Positions 1-9,733 of a stretch of 64,000 nucleotides of DNA are shown piece by piece. The position numbers and the translations under genes are program-made. Source of the DNA: an uncultured Cyclobacteriaceae bacterium (GTDB taxonomy: Bacteria > Bacteroidota > Bacteroidia > Cytophagales > Cyclobacteriaceae); assembly GCA_937146645.1 (NCBI GenBank), contig CAKZRQ010000016.1, positions 1-64,000 of the forward strand, given 5' to 3'. Under the pieces are notes generated by a model, which had not been told where the DNA came from, ran no database searches, and worked only from the letters and a program-made list of their open reading frames with translations. Every line of letters begins with the position of its first letter. Positions within the stretch are counted from its first letter, which is position 1.

Positions 1-1
1 T

Positions 2-2245
2 AAAAAAGATGGAGGGAGGTACAGAGATGCTGTTTTTTCCAGTGACGGAAAGGAGATTTTGGTCTTTTCGGATGAAAGCTCAGAATTTGAAATTCATGCA
101 TATTCTAGCCTTGGACTGGATGAGGGAAGAGCATTGACTTCGGATGGGGAAGTTTTAAGACAAAATCTGCTTCCTTCGCCTGATGGTAATAAGGTGGCCT
201 ATTCTGACTTGGACAATAAAATAGGGATTCTTGATATTAACAGGGGAGCAAGCACGCAAGTGACCGAATCAGATGAGGAGTTAACTACAAGGCCCACATG
301 GTCTCCCGATAGCAAGTTTCTTGCTTATGGACAAGCTGCGAGTAATACATTTTCTCAAATATGGATTTATGATTTAGCAGCAGCTAAAAATATCCCTGTG
401 ACCACTGACCGAATCAATTCGCTAAGCCCTCAATGGAGTCATGATGGAAATTGGTTGTACTTCTTATCAGATCGAAATTTTCAGTCCTTAGTGGGAAGCC
501 CCTGGGGACAAAGACAGCCTGAGCCTTTCTGGGAGAAACAGATGAAAATCTACCAGATCGCACTGAAAAAAGGGTTGGCATCTCCATTTCACCCTAAAAC
601 AGAACTTACTGAAGAAGAAAAAAAGGAAGAGGATGGTGCAGAGGTTTCGGTCAGTATAGATGAGGATGGTTTAATGGAAAGACTCTATGAAGTTCCGGTT
701 CCTGCGGGAAATTATAAGAATCTCTTGGTCACGGATAAAGCTATTTACTTTCATCAAGTGGGCTCCGGCTTGGGCGTTTATTATGGAGGAGGTTCTCCAT
801 CTCGTGATAACCCAACCATCATGATGATGGCCATTGGTCCAGACGAGGAGCCGAAAGAATTCCTCAAAAACATCAATTCGTACACGCCTTCAGCCAACAA
901 CAAGTATATTCTTGCTACTCGGGGGAGTACCCATCACGTGGTACCCTTAGGAACCTCACCGGTTTCGGATCCATCTAAGTTTCGACTGGATCTGAGTGGC
1001 TGGAAATTCTCCATTGATCCGAGGGAGGACTGGAAGCAGATTTACACGGATGCCTGGAGAATGGAGCGAGACTATTTCTATGACAGAAATATGCATGGAG
1101 TGGATTGGGACGCAATGTATGAGAAGTATTTGCCTTTCGTAGATCGGGTGAGCAGCAGGGCTGAATTATCAGATGTGATCGGAGAAATGGTAGGAGAGCT
1201 CAGCGTACTTCACACCTCAATCCGCGGAGGGGATCTAAGAAGTGGTGAAGATAATATCAGCTTTGGCACGCTAGGTGCCAGATTCACAAGAAATGATCAA
1301 ATGCAAGGTTATTCCATAGATCACATTTACATGAGTGATCCTGATTATCCGGATGAAATGTCACCTTTGGCTCATGCTCATGTGAATTTTGAGGTTGGTG
1401 ATGTGATTACGCATATCGATGGAGTTTCTGTAATGACTGTTCCTGATATCCACTATCTCTTGAGAGACAAAGCTGGGGAGCAGGTGCGAATTTCCTATCT
1501 GGGATCAGATGGAGCGGATAAAGGGGATGAGATCATCATGCCTATGAGTTCCGGCGCAGATTATAATCTCCGATATAATGAATGGGAATGGACTAGAAGA
1601 ATGAAAACAGAGGAGGATAGCAATGGAGACATTGGCTATGTTCACCTGAGAGCCATGGGCTCAAACGATATCAGTCAGTGGTATAGAGATTTCTACCCTC
1701 AGTTTAAAAAGAAGGGTCTGGTTATCGATGTAAGACATAATCGAGGGGGGAATATCGATTCCTTTATTCTGGAAAAGCTGATTCGTGAAGTGTTCTTCTA
1801 CTGGAAGAGCAGAAACGGGGAGCCTTACTGGAACATGCCCTATTCCTTCCGTGGACATTTGGTAATTCTGGTTGATGAGTTTACCGCTTCGGATGGAGAA
1901 GCTTTTTCGGAGGGCTTTAGAAGACTTGGCTTGGGCAAAGCTATCGGTGCAAGAACCTGGGGAGGCGAGGTATGGCTTTCCGGGGTGAATCGACTTTCGG
2001 ATAATGGTATTGCTAGAGCGCCGATGAATGGAGTCTATGGTGAAGAAGGAGAATGGTTGATTGAAGGCTATGGATTCGTTCCGGATATTGAGGTAATCAA
2101 TATGCCAAAAGCCACCTTTGATGGAGGAGATGCCCAGCTGGATGCTGCTATCCAACATCTTCAGGAGCTGATTAGAACTGAGCCTAGACCAGTCCCTCAG
2201 CCACCGGCGTATCCAGACAAATCCTTTAAAAACGGAAAGAACTAA
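2..2245 (+). CDS. Tricorn-like S41 protease, 5' truncated by window edge
   Basis: The reading frame is open from base 2, so the start codon lies before the window; about 747 residues are visible. The first part has WD/TolB-like propeller repeats (segments such as 'SPDGNKVAY', 'SPDSKFLAY', 'SHDGNWLYF'). A tricorn-type core follows, then a PDZ-like stretch ('VGDVITHIDG') and an S41 protease domain with 'DVRHNRGGN' and the serine motif 'TASDGE'. A histidine in 'VLHTSIRGG' and a glutamate in 'WGGEVW' fit the tricorn catalytic set (Ser, His, Glu). Family members cleave peptides and in Bacteroidota are usually exported; the signal peptide would be upstream. It ends 5 bases before a strong hairpin terminator, so it is the last gene of its unit. 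Confidence 0.9.
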   Translation, partial: KKDGGRYRDAVFSSDGKEILVFSDESSEFEIHAYSSLGLDEGRALTSDGEVLRQNLLPSPDGNKVAYSDLDNKIGILDINRGASTQVTESDEELTTRPTWSPDSKFLAYGQAASNTFSQIWIYDLAAAKNIPVTTDRINSLSPQWSHDGNWLYFLSDRNFQSLVGSPWGQRQPEPFWEKQMKIYQIALKKGLASPFHPKTELTEEEKKEEDGAEVSVSIDEDGLMERLYEVPVPAGNYKNLLVTDKAIYFHQVGSGLGVYYGGGSPSRDNPTIMMMAIGPDEEPKEFLKNINSYTPSANNKYILATRGSTHHVVPLGTSPVSDPSKFRLDLSGWKFSIDPREDWKQIYTDAWRMERDYFYDRNMHGVDWDAMYEKYLPFVDRVSSRAELSDVIGEMVGELSVLHTSIRGGDLRSGEDNISFGTLGARFTRNDQMQGYSIDHIYMSDPDYPDEMSPLAHAHVNFEVGDVITHIDGVSVMTVPDIHYLLRDKAGEQVRISYLGSDGADKGDEIIMPMSSGADYNLRYNEWEWTRRMKTEEDSNGDIGYVHLRAMGSNDISQWYRDFYPQFKKKGLVIDVRHNRGGNIDSFILEKLIREVFFYWKSRNGEPYWNMPYSFRGHLVILVDEFTASDGEAFSEGFRRLGLGKAIGARTWGGEVWLSGVNRLSDNGIARAPMNGVYGEEGEWLIEGYGFVPDIEVINMPKATFDGGDAQLDAAIQHLQELIRTEPRPVPQPPAYPDKSFKNGKN

Positions 2246-2249
2246 AATG

Positions 2250-2281
2250 AAAAAAGCGAAGTCCCAGACTTCGCTTTTTTT
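2250..2281 (+). terminator. Rho-independent terminator of the tricorn-like gene
   Basis: The perfect stem GCGAAGTC / GACTTCGC has a 3-base loop, is preceded by an A-run and followed by seven T residues. Because of the A-run it could act on both strands, but only the plus-strand gene ends here. The 199 bases from here to the FIST gene are AT-rich and should hold its promoter; no clear TTTG/TAnnTTTG pair was found. Confidence 0.85.
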
Positions 2282-2480
2282 ATGTTTTCATGATTTTGAC
2301 ACTTTTTTTCTTTCGGAGAAGGATTTGACAGTCAGTAAATTATTCAGCAATTAACCATAAGAATTGCTTATATTTTCCTCGAAAAGGAGGATGGTTGGCT
2401 AGGAAATTTATATGATTCTCACCTGGGTCCTATTTTTACTTTGAATAATTATTTTTTGTTTTTAAATCCAAATTAAGTTT

Positions 2481-3683
2481 ATGCAGACTAAAGTTGGCAT
2501 TGGCCATAGTAATCAAACAGATTCATTTGCAGCCGGTAAGGAAGCCTCCGAGGCGGCAATCTCGAACGGAAAAATTGAAAGGAGTGATTTTGCCATGATT
2601 TTTTGTGGAGGCAAGCACGATCCGCAAGAATTCTTAAATGGTGTCAATGCTGTTATTCCTGATTGTGAAAAAGCAGGAGGAACCTCTTTTGGAATTATCA
2701 CAGATTCATTCATAGGATATGATGGATTTGAAGTAGGGGTTACCATATTCAGCTCTGATAAAATTAAGTTTCACGTCTTTGCCCAGGGGGCATTGAATGA
2801 GAATGAATTTCAGGCAGGCGACGAGCTTGGAAAGCAAATAAGCGCTGCCGGTATTGATGATCCCCAGGCCCTATGGGTGTTCTATGATTCTAGTAAAAAT
2901 CAGAATCCCCCAATGCTGAATTTTGCTACTCCCTTATTTGCAGCTTTGGAGCCCCACCTTCCTGAAGGATTGCCTTGTGCAGGAGGGGGATTTCTTGCTG
3001 ATATGATGCTGAGCCAATGCTATCAGATCTTCAATAATGAGGTAGTTTCTCAGCATGCGGTGGCGATAATGATTTCTGGGGATTGTGTTATGGAAACAAC
3101 GATTCTTCATGGATGTCATCCTTGCAGTGATTATTTGACCGTAACCAAAGCTGAAGGGCCTGTGGTATTTGAAATAGATGGCAGGCCTGCCGTAGATGTA
3201 GTTCATGAATTACTTGGAGGAAGTGAAGTAGTGGATGTTAAGGATTTCGCCATGAATGTCACCCTGGGGATTAATCGAGGGGATAAATTTGGAGAGTTTC
3301 AGGAAAAAGATTTTGCGAACCGGTTGACCCTGGCAGTTGATGAGCCTAATAAAGCCTTGGTCATGTTTGAGCCAGATTTGACACCAGGTGCAGAAGTGCA
3401 GCTTATGCGAAGAAATCTCGAACCTGATTATTTTGATTCGGTTATTTCGGATGTAAAAGGTCGTCTCTCAGAGTTGAACCCATTTTTCTCATTTTACATA
3501 AACTGCGGTGGTCGAGCAAGACCGTTTTCCGGGGTCAATTTTGAAGATGCCGAAGAAGTTCAAAAGGCCGTAGGAGATATTCCGCTTGCTGGGTTTTATT
3601 CTGGAGTAGAAGTGGCGAGGGTTGGAGAATTCTTGCAGCCTCTGGATTGGACTGGTGTCCTATGTTTTTTGGCTGAAAGATAA
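2481..3683 (+). CDS. FIST-domain sensor protein
   Basis: This 400-residue protein has no signal peptide or membrane segment. Its start ('MQTKVGIGHSNQTDSFAAGKEA'-type) and the glycine-rich 'CAGGGFLADMM' segment fit FIST_N (about residues 30-215); the second half with 'GRPAVDVVHELLGG' and the end 'INCGGRARPFSG...GFYSGVE' fits FIST_C (about 235-380). FIST domains are thought to be small-ligand sensors, often in signalling proteins. The gene ends 3 bases before a GAF-adenylate cyclase gene, so it probably feeds a signal into that enzyme. The ligand cannot be told from the sequence. Confidence 0.85.
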   Translation: MQTKVGIGHSNQTDSFAAGKEASEAAISNGKIERSDFAMIFCGGKHDPQEFLNGVNAVIPDCEKAGGTSFGIITDSFIGYDGFEVGVTIFSSDKIKFHVFAQGALNENEFQAGDELGKQISAAGIDDPQALWVFYDSSKNQNPPMLNFATPLFAALEPHLPEGLPCAGGGFLADMMLSQCYQIFNNEVVSQHAVAIMISGDCVMETTILHGCHPCSDYLTVTKAEGPVVFEIDGRPAVDVVHELLGGSEVVDVKDFAMNVTLGINRGDKFGEFQEKDFANRLTLAVDEPNKALVMFEPDLTPGAEVQLMRRNLEPDYFDSVISDVKGRLSELNPFFSFYINCGGRARPFSGVNFEDAEEVQKAVGDIPLAGFYSGVEVARVGEFLQPLDWTGVLCFLAER

Positions 3684-3686
3684 TTC

Positions 3687-5015
3687 ATGTCATCCACGGA
3701 AGATAAGCTAGCGCTTGCGCAGAAGGAGATCAATTACTACAAGGAAAGACTAAAAAAGCTGTCCAGTAGTTATATGGCTCTGGAGTACAGAACAGCTGAT
3801 CTCTCCAAGGATGTCTTGCAGATGAGTGAGGGTCTCAAAGTAATTGCTGAGCTACAGGAAGTGGATGCTGACAGTAATGAAGAAGAACTATTCGACAACC
3901 TCGCTGAAAGTATAAATGTCCGCCTCAAGATGGATGTTGCTGCTATTCTGCTTCCAGTGAAGGAGGGAAAGCTGGATTTCAATCTTCGTTATCTTAAAGG
4001 CTTTGGAAGTTATAATACCGAAGGAGTTCGTGAGAAGATCATTAAGGTTCCAAAACGTGTTTTTGCTTCTAAAGAAGGAGTTATTGTAAACAAGGAAGAT
4101 GAGCTTGATCCCTTTCAGGAATATCTTCAGTCCGAATTAGAAATAGAAAATCTAATTTTTTCTCCCATTATCCATAATGGAGCCATCATGGGATACTTTT
4201 TCGCGGGACGCCGATCACAACTTTTACAAAAAGGAAAGGGGATTTTACCTTATCATAGGAATATTCTTGATGCTATTGGAGGGGTGGTTTCTACTGTCCA
4301 AAACCAATTGGAAAGGCAGCAGGTCCTTGAAGATTTGGTAGCTAAGCGTACCACTCAGCTTCAAAAGGAAAAGGAAACTAGTGAGAACCTGTTATTGAAT
4401 ATCCTGCCATGGGAAACCACTCAGGAGCTGAAAAAAAATGGCTCAGTTAAGGCGAAGGATTTCAATATGGTGTCTGTGCTTTTCACAGATTTTAAAGATT
4501 TCACACGCTTCAGTTCCGGACTTCCTTCCAAAGAACTGGTGGAGTTAATTGATTTCTATTATCGAGAAATGGATGAGATCACCAATCGACATGGGATTGA
4601 AAAGATCAAAACCATAGGCGATAGTTACATGTGTGCTTCGGGACTTCCTGCAGAAAGGCAGGATCATGCTTTGGCAGCGGTTCGTGCTGCTTTGGAGATT
4701 CGGGATTTTGTCCAAAGGACAAAGGAAGAATTGATGAAAAAGAACAAACCTTACTTTGAGGTTCGGATAGGAATCAATAGTGGTCCTGTGGTGGCAGGGA
4801 TTGTTGGGATCAAGAAATTTGCATATGACATCTGGGGTGATACGGTCAATGTAGCATCAAGGATGGAATCGAATGGTGTGGCTGGAAAAGTGAACATTAG
4901 CGCATCAACCTATGAGCTAGTGAAAGATTATTTTGAATTTGAGCACCGCGGAAACATCCCGGTTAAAAATAAGGGCGAGATAGGAATGTATTTTGTCGAG
5001 CCAAACTTGGGATAG
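3687..5015 (+). CDS. GAF-domain class III adenylate cyclase
   Basis: This 442-residue soluble protein has an N-terminal coiled coil (about 1-45), a GAF-like domain (about 60-205), a linker helix with 'NLLLNILP' near 235 and a class III cyclase domain (about 245-440). Catalytic residues are complete: metal aspartates D268 ('FTDFKDF') and D312 ('TIGDSY'), adenine-selecting K308 and D381 ('YDIWGD'), and transition-state residues N388 and R392 ('NVASRM'). The K/D pair predicts ATP rather than GTP as substrate. It follows the FIST gene by 3 bases and precedes the VioB-N-like gene by 63 bases. Its catalytic domain closely resembles those at 21256 and 32902. Confidence 0.92.
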   Translation: MSSTEDKLALAQKEINYYKERLKKLSSSYMALEYRTADLSKDVLQMSEGLKVIAELQEVDADSNEEELFDNLAESINVRLKMDVAAILLPVKEGKLDFNLRYLKGFGSYNTEGVREKIIKVPKRVFASKEGVIVNKEDELDPFQEYLQSELEIENLIFSPIIHNGAIMGYFFAGRRSQLLQKGKGILPYHRNILDAIGGVVSTVQNQLERQQVLEDLVAKRTTQLQKEKETSENLLLNILPWETTQELKKNGSVKAKDFNMVSVLFTDFKDFTRFSSGLPSKELVELIDFYYREMDEITNRHGIEKIKTIGDSYMCASGLPAERQDHALAAVRAALEIRDFVQRTKEELMKKNKPYFEVRIGINSGPVVAGIVGIKKFAYDIWGDTVNVASRMESNGVAGKVNISASTYELVKDYFEFEHRGNIPVKNKGEIGMYFVEPNLG

Positions 5016-5078
5016 TTAGGGTTTTCCTTTTTTGGAATAAGCTGGCTCTTCCATTTTTCTAGATAAAACTGTTTAATC

Positions 5079-7286
5079 ATGAGTCAATTCGATTTTCCAA
5101 GAATCAATTTTCACGGAAGTGTACTTCTCGATGTACCCACAGGAAATAATGGGAAGTTTTCTCCACTAAAAATTTATAATCAGGACGCTGCTTTACCATA
5201 TACTCCACCGAGGGTATACCTTATTCCGGAATTGGTCCCAAAAATTCAGGGCTTGGGCTATACTGTTCAGACTGACACAGATTCCCCCTATAAAAAGTAC
5301 AGTCAGTATGTGGAGATTGCCTCAGTCACTAAGGATGTCTATGATGATTGGGCAGTCCAGCATTTGGGGACATCTACATATGACAACCACTATGTTGACT
5401 TGTATAAAAATGTACCCCTAGATGGAGACGAACCACAACCTTCACTTTTTGACGGTTTAGTCCAGCCTAGTTACTGGAATTATTATGGGGACCTAAGTGT
5501 CTATGCGGAGGATATTCGGATTACTGGAATTCAAACCGCTGATGCTCAAGGCGAAGTCACCACTTATACTCCAGGAAATTCTGATGGCTGTCCGGCTGGA
5601 TTGGCACAGTTGCTTGGTCAGTCCTTTTCATTCCATCAGCAGTTCTTTGATCCCAATAGTCGGACCACTGCTATGTTTTGTGATGTAGACAGTATTGAGG
5701 ATACATGTACCCAGATGTTTTATACTCAAGCAGGGATTTACGGTAAGCCGGGAGGTCAAGAAAAAACATTTTTCACAGGTGCTGCTTGTAAATCTGCTTT
5801 CACTTGGCTTTCTATGAGCAAAGTCCTGAATTACAATGATAAAAAGGACCTGCTCTCACCAATGAGCGGAGCTACTTATTTTGAGTCTACCATCACATTG
5901 AATCAAATTGGAATTGATAGCTCCTTCCAAAAGGATTTAAATGTTCAGGCGGGTTTTCAAGTAGACAAGCTATCAATGAAGATTCTTCTTCATCAGGTTT
6001 ATGAGGTACGGAACCCCGATTACAAAAAAATGCCCAGAAAGCCTATTGGTAACAATAAAACGGATATCCCCAAGAATCCTGCGAGAGTGGCGTTCTCTGG
6101 ATCACTGTGCCCTTTTGTTGAAGCGACAGATATGACCACTCATAATGTGGCTAGAATTTTAAAGAATCAAATAATCAATAACCCTAAGATTGATACGACA
6201 AAGTTCAGTACCCCAATACCAAAGCCCAAAGATCCATCCGATACTGGAGTCCCCGTAGAAGTCTATGATCAGGTGCAGTTATCTCCTGCTTTTGTACGGG
6301 TAAATGCACCTCGGAAGATAATTAGTTTAGATATAATCAGTACTATTTGTGAGTATGGAGTTGGTTTCGGTGATTATAGTTGCTACGGCGGGCCTACTTC
6401 CATTCCTCCTTTTTTGAGTTGGGAGAACTATGACTTCGGTACCCTTTCCCTTTACTTTATGCCCGATGGTGGTGGACCAGGCACATTGATTGGTTCAATT
6501 ACACATGATACCGATTATAATATGAAAGAGTTTATCGCTCGTGGAGGAGTGATGGATTTTGTCCTTCCTGAATCGATTGATGATGTTATGTCTGGACGGT
6601 TTGCCATTTTTAGAAATGGAACAGAGGAGCTACTGGTAGAGGACGACTATTTAATCATGTCTGATCAGCAAGGATCTTATGCCGAGCAAGGACAAGACTC
6701 TTCTGAGGGCTATAAATTTGATGGTCCTGACCGAGGACCGATTATTCTGAGATGTTTTCAAAGGGGGGAGCCAATGCAGGGCTCTAGACCTGGTAAGGTG
6801 AGAAACACATCGACTAATGTCACCGAGGACTTTGTCTTCTATGATGGAGTGAAGTTTGACTACCATACAAAAGATGTGGGCTGCGTACAATATGTTTTTG
6901 GAATTACTCCACAGCAGTACGCCACACCTACTTCCAAGGCAGAAGTATTTTATTTGTTGGCAAATGGATATACCGTTACCACTCGGGTACTTGCAGCAGA
7001 TTTAAATTTACTCCCATATCTTGATGGGACCGAGCCTTTAACTTTTGATGTTCTTTATAATACCATTTTCTCGAATTATAACAACGTCCTGCCTATTATG
7101 AATACCATTTTGAAATTTGATGAAAATACTTGGAGTGAGCCTTATACCATGAGGCGACTTAAAGAGTTTACAGATCCCAAAAATTGGGGGCATTATATGT
7201 ATATGCCCGTGACTAGAGAGCTCTCTAAAAATCAGCAAGCACTTCTTCAGAAATGGGCCAATGATATTCTCAATTCACCATCATAA
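5079..7286 (+). CDS. Stand-alone VioB N-terminal-domain-like protein (copy 1)
   Basis: This 735-residue protein has no signal peptide. Residues 3-13 contain 'FDFPRINFHG', residues 132-138 'YWNYYGD' and residues 709-716 'MPVTRELS'. As I recall them, VioB (iminophenylpyruvate dimer synthase of violacein synthesis) and RebD/StaD share a start like 'DFPRIHFxG', a central W..Y.D motif and a 'YMPSTRELS' element just before their ferritin-like domain. This protein ends where that domain would start, so it matches only the non-ferritin part. The paralogue at 19060-21225 has the same three motifs, with the central Trp at residue 133 in both. Function unknown. It lies between a cyclase gene and a Kelch-like gene, 11 bases before the latter. 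Confidence 0.62.
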   Translation: MSQFDFPRINFHGSVLLDVPTGNNGKFSPLKIYNQDAALPYTPPRVYLIPELVPKIQGLGYTVQTDTDSPYKKYSQYVEIASVTKDVYDDWAVQHLGTSTYDNHYVDLYKNVPLDGDEPQPSLFDGLVQPSYWNYYGDLSVYAEDIRITGIQTADAQGEVTTYTPGNSDGCPAGLAQLLGQSFSFHQQFFDPNSRTTAMFCDVDSIEDTCTQMFYTQAGIYGKPGGQEKTFFTGAACKSAFTWLSMSKVLNYNDKKDLLSPMSGATYFESTITLNQIGIDSSFQKDLNVQAGFQVDKLSMKILLHQVYEVRNPDYKKMPRKPIGNNKTDIPKNPARVAFSGSLCPFVEATDMTTHNVARILKNQIINNPKIDTTKFSTPIPKPKDPSDTGVPVEVYDQVQLSPAFVRVNAPRKIISLDIISTICEYGVGFGDYSCYGGPTSIPPFLSWENYDFGTLSLYFMPDGGGPGTLIGSITHDTDYNMKEFIARGGVMDFVLPESIDDVMSGRFAIFRNGTEELLVEDDYLIMSDQQGSYAEQGQDSSEGYKFDGPDRGPIILRCFQRGEPMQGSRPGKVRNTSTNVTEDFVFYDGVKFDYHTKDVGCVQYVFGITPQQYATPTSKAEVFYLLANGYTVTTRVLAADLNLLPYLDGTEPLTFDVLYNTIFSNYNNVLPIMNTILKFDENTWSEPYTMRRLKEFTDPKNWGHYMYMPVTRELSKNQQALLQKWANDILNSPS

Positions 7287-7297
7287 CCCAATAAAAA

Positions 7298-8788
7298 ATG
7301 AAGAATTTAGTCAGTAAAGCTCTGTGGATATTGGTGGTCTCTTTTCTTTTCCAATTTTGCGCTGGAAAGAAAAACACAATTAAACCTCAAGCAGGGGTAG
7401 AAATAGAAGAATTCCAAACTAATTCACCTTTAGTTGGGAGTATCCAGAAGGTAATGGGTATAAGTGAATCTGATTCCTTGATCCCTGACCCGATTCAAGT
7501 AAGCCTTTCACCGGTATCATTAAATTTTAAAATTCCTGCCATCCAAAGTGCTACGTCGGCCTTCTATGATGGGAAGTGGGTTCTTTTTGGAGGTAGAAAA
7601 TCCGGATTGCATAGTATGGATAATGCTCCTAAGCCATTTATGAATCTGACTGCAAACGACTCCATATGGGTGATTGATCTTGAAGCTCAAAATGCCGTAG
7701 GGGTACCTCTTCCCGCGGAATATGCACAATTCCTTCAAGCCAGTAGTACATTACATTTTCAAGAAGGAGAACTTCTTTATGTTTCTGGTGGATACACCTA
7801 TTCAGATTCTTCTGAAGTCAGTAATTGGACTTCAGATTATTTCCATGAAATCAGTGTTCCAAACCTAATCAATTATGTTACGAGTGGAGGGACTTCACCA
7901 AGCTTTGATCAAGTTATTCAGAAGCAGATTTCTGATCCATTTTTACAGGTTACCGGTGGAGAGATGATACTGTCTAATGGAAACTTTTATTTAGTAGGAG
8001 GTCAAAATTATATAGGTGCGTACACGCCAGGCAATGAAGGAATTTATACCTCAGCTATCCGAAAATTTAGAATAGGTTCGAATTCATCTGGTTTCATAAT
8101 TACGGACACCCTTTCTGTGATTGATTCGGAAAACCTTCATAGGAGAGATTATAATTTGGCGGAGGTAATTACGTCTGATACAGATTCCTTAGGTGCAGTA
8201 ATCCTAGGGGGGGTATTTAATAAGCAGGGATTAGGTTATCGCTCACCCGTTTATCTTACCGGTTTAGGACAGGGTATGCCAGAATTCGAGGTGGATGACG
8301 AGACACTTCAGAAGGTTAATCTTTATACAAGTGCGAAAATCAACTCTGTTCTTAGCTTTGGTCAGTACAAGGTGAATAAAATTACACTTTTAGGAGGGAT
8401 CAGCTATATGGAGTATGACCCAAGCTCTCAGCAGCTGGTAGTCCCGGAAGATATCCCGCTCCCTTTTTCAAATATGATTTCTTCCTACTATACTAATGGC
8501 GAAGGAGAAACCATAGAATTGGTACAATTACCCCCAGATGCAATGATGCCTGGTTATTTAGGTTCAAATGCCATTTTCTTCCCTCAACCCTTCTATCTAT
8601 ATGGAGACTCAGACTCAGTCATAGATTTGAATAAAGTTTTCCCTGGCTCAGCTACCGGCCCAGTTTTGGTCGGTTATATGTTTGGAGGCATAGATTCACC
8701 TGCCGGGACTACCACCGGTATGAATAGGTACCAGACCAAGACCAACCAAACATTATTTGCGGTATATATGACCTTGAAAGAGTACTAA
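7298..8788 (+). CDS. Kelch-like propeller lipoprotein (copy 1)
   Basis: This 496-residue protein starts with a hydrophobic segment ending in a loose lipobox ('LFQFCAGKK'), so it is probably a lipoprotein anchored in the envelope. The rest shows Kelch-type repeats: 'YDGKWVLFGGR', 'EGELLYVSGGY', 'NGNFYLVGGQ', 'LGAVILGGVF', 'ITLLGGISY', each with a hydrophobic strand and paired glycines followed by an aromatic/charged strand. It aligns along most of its length with the protein at 17700-19010, including 'TGGEM' and the conserved 'NLHRRD' motif. It is 11 bases after the VioB-N-like gene and 1 base before the transporter gene, so co-transcription is likely. Ligand or partner unknown. Confidence 0.72.
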   Translation: MKNLVSKALWILVVSFLFQFCAGKKNTIKPQAGVEIEEFQTNSPLVGSIQKVMGISESDSLIPDPIQVSLSPVSLNFKIPAIQSATSAFYDGKWVLFGGRKSGLHSMDNAPKPFMNLTANDSIWVIDLEAQNAVGVPLPAEYAQFLQASSTLHFQEGELLYVSGGYTYSDSSEVSNWTSDYFHEISVPNLINYVTSGGTSPSFDQVIQKQISDPFLQVTGGEMILSNGNFYLVGGQNYIGAYTPGNEGIYTSAIRKFRIGSNSSGFIITDTLSVIDSENLHRRDYNLAEVITSDTDSLGAVILGGVFNKQGLGYRSPVYLTGLGQGMPEFEVDDETLQKVNLYTSAKINSVLSFGQYKVNKITLLGGISYMEYDPSSQQLVVPEDIPLPFSNMISSYYTNGEGETIELVQLPPDAMMPGYLGSNAIFFPQPFYLYGDSDSVIDLNKVFPGSATGPVLVGYMFGGIDSPAGTTTGMNRYQTKTNQTLFAVYMTLKEY

Positions 8789-8789
8789 T

Positions 8790-9725
8790 TTGAGAGGATT
8801 AAAAAATTTCATTTTTCCCACTTTGGTATTATTGATTTTGGCTTTGGCACTTTCTATGCCTGAGGTCCTCACCAAATGGGGAGCGGTGGAGACTTCGATT
8901 TTTATCGTTCCACTACTTCAAATCATCATGTTTGGGGTAGGAACGGAGATGAGTCTGGCAGATTTTAAGGGAGTGATTCAAATGCCGAAGGGTGTTTTGA
9001 TCGGGATGCTATGTCAGTTTAGCATCATGCCTTTTTTAGGTTTTGGTATTGCAAGGCTATTTGGGTTTCCACCTGAAATTGCGGCAGGAATTATTCTGGT
9101 AGGTTCTTCGCCCAGCGGCTTAGCCTCAAATGTGATGTCCTATTTGGCAAAGGCAAATCTGGCCCTTTCGGTGACTATGACTGCATGTGCTACCTTGGTA
9201 GCCCCTCTCATTACACCTTTCATGATGAGTTGGCTAGGAGGTCAATTTGTGGAAGTTGATTTTCTGGGAATGATGTGGAGTATTTTTCAAATCGTAATCA
9301 TTCCCATAGCCATTGGATTACTTTTTAATCATTTCCTAAAGGGTAAAATAAGCTGGCTGGATAAGATTATGCCGATCATTTCAATGGGAGGAATCATTCT
9401 TATCATTGGTGTTATCACAGCCAATGGAAGGGATAGTTTGCTAGAGATTGGTCTACTTTTGGTTTTGGCTTGTGTGCTTCATAATACACTGGGTTATCTG
9501 CTGGGTTATTTCACAGCGAAAGCTGCCAAAATGGATGAAGCTTCCTGTAGGACTATCGCCTTGGAAGTAGGAATGCAGAATTCAGGATTAGCTTCCGGAA
9601 TAGCTGTCCAAATGGGTAAGATCGCCACGGTTGGTCTCGCTCCAGCGGTCTTTGGCCCATTGATGAATGTCAGTGGATCTCTTTTGGCTTCCTGGTGGAA
9701 GAATAAGCCGGTGGAGAAGGGTTGA
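8790..9725 (+). CDS. Bile acid:sodium symporter (BASS) family transporter
   Basis: This 311-residue, very hydrophobic protein has about nine or ten membrane segments. The segments 'IMFGVGTEMSLADF', 'ILVGSSPSGLASNVMSYLAKAN' and 'EVGMQNSGLASGIA' match the BASS family (SBF Pfam family), including the crossover motifs that bind sodium in ASBT-type structures. Family members import organic acids such as bile acids, pantoate or pyruvate with sodium; the substrate here cannot be told. The start is a TTG only 1 base after the Kelch-like stop; no better in-frame ATG exists before the first membrane helix. It is the last gene of the FIST/cyclase run and precedes the inverted repeat at 9734. Confidence 0.88.
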   Translation: MRGLKNFIFPTLVLLILALALSMPEVLTKWGAVETSIFIVPLLQIIMFGVGTEMSLADFKGVIQMPKGVLIGMLCQFSIMPFLGFGIARLFGFPPEIAAGIILVGSSPSGLASNVMSYLAKANLALSVTMTACATLVAPLITPFMMSWLGGQFVEVDFLGMMWSIFQIVIIPIAIGLLFNHFLKGKISWLDKIMPIISMGGIILIIGVITANGRDSLLEIGLLLVLACVLHNTLGYLLGYFTAKAAKMDEASCRTIALEVGMQNSGLASGIAVQMGKIATVGLAPAVFGPLMNVSGSLLASWWKNKPVEKG

Positions 9726-9733
9726 TTACTTCA

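Noticed and set aside
1661..2158. 165-codon minus-strand frame inside the tricorn-like gene
   Set aside because: Lies fully opposite a clear protease domain, and its own translation shows no family pattern.
2246..2480. Promoter for the FIST gene (TTTG / TAnnTTTG type)
   Set aside because: Near matches such as TATATTTT and TATTTTTTG exist but none has a -33 box at correct spacing, so no site is listed. Same outcome before 24727, 47203 and 62833.
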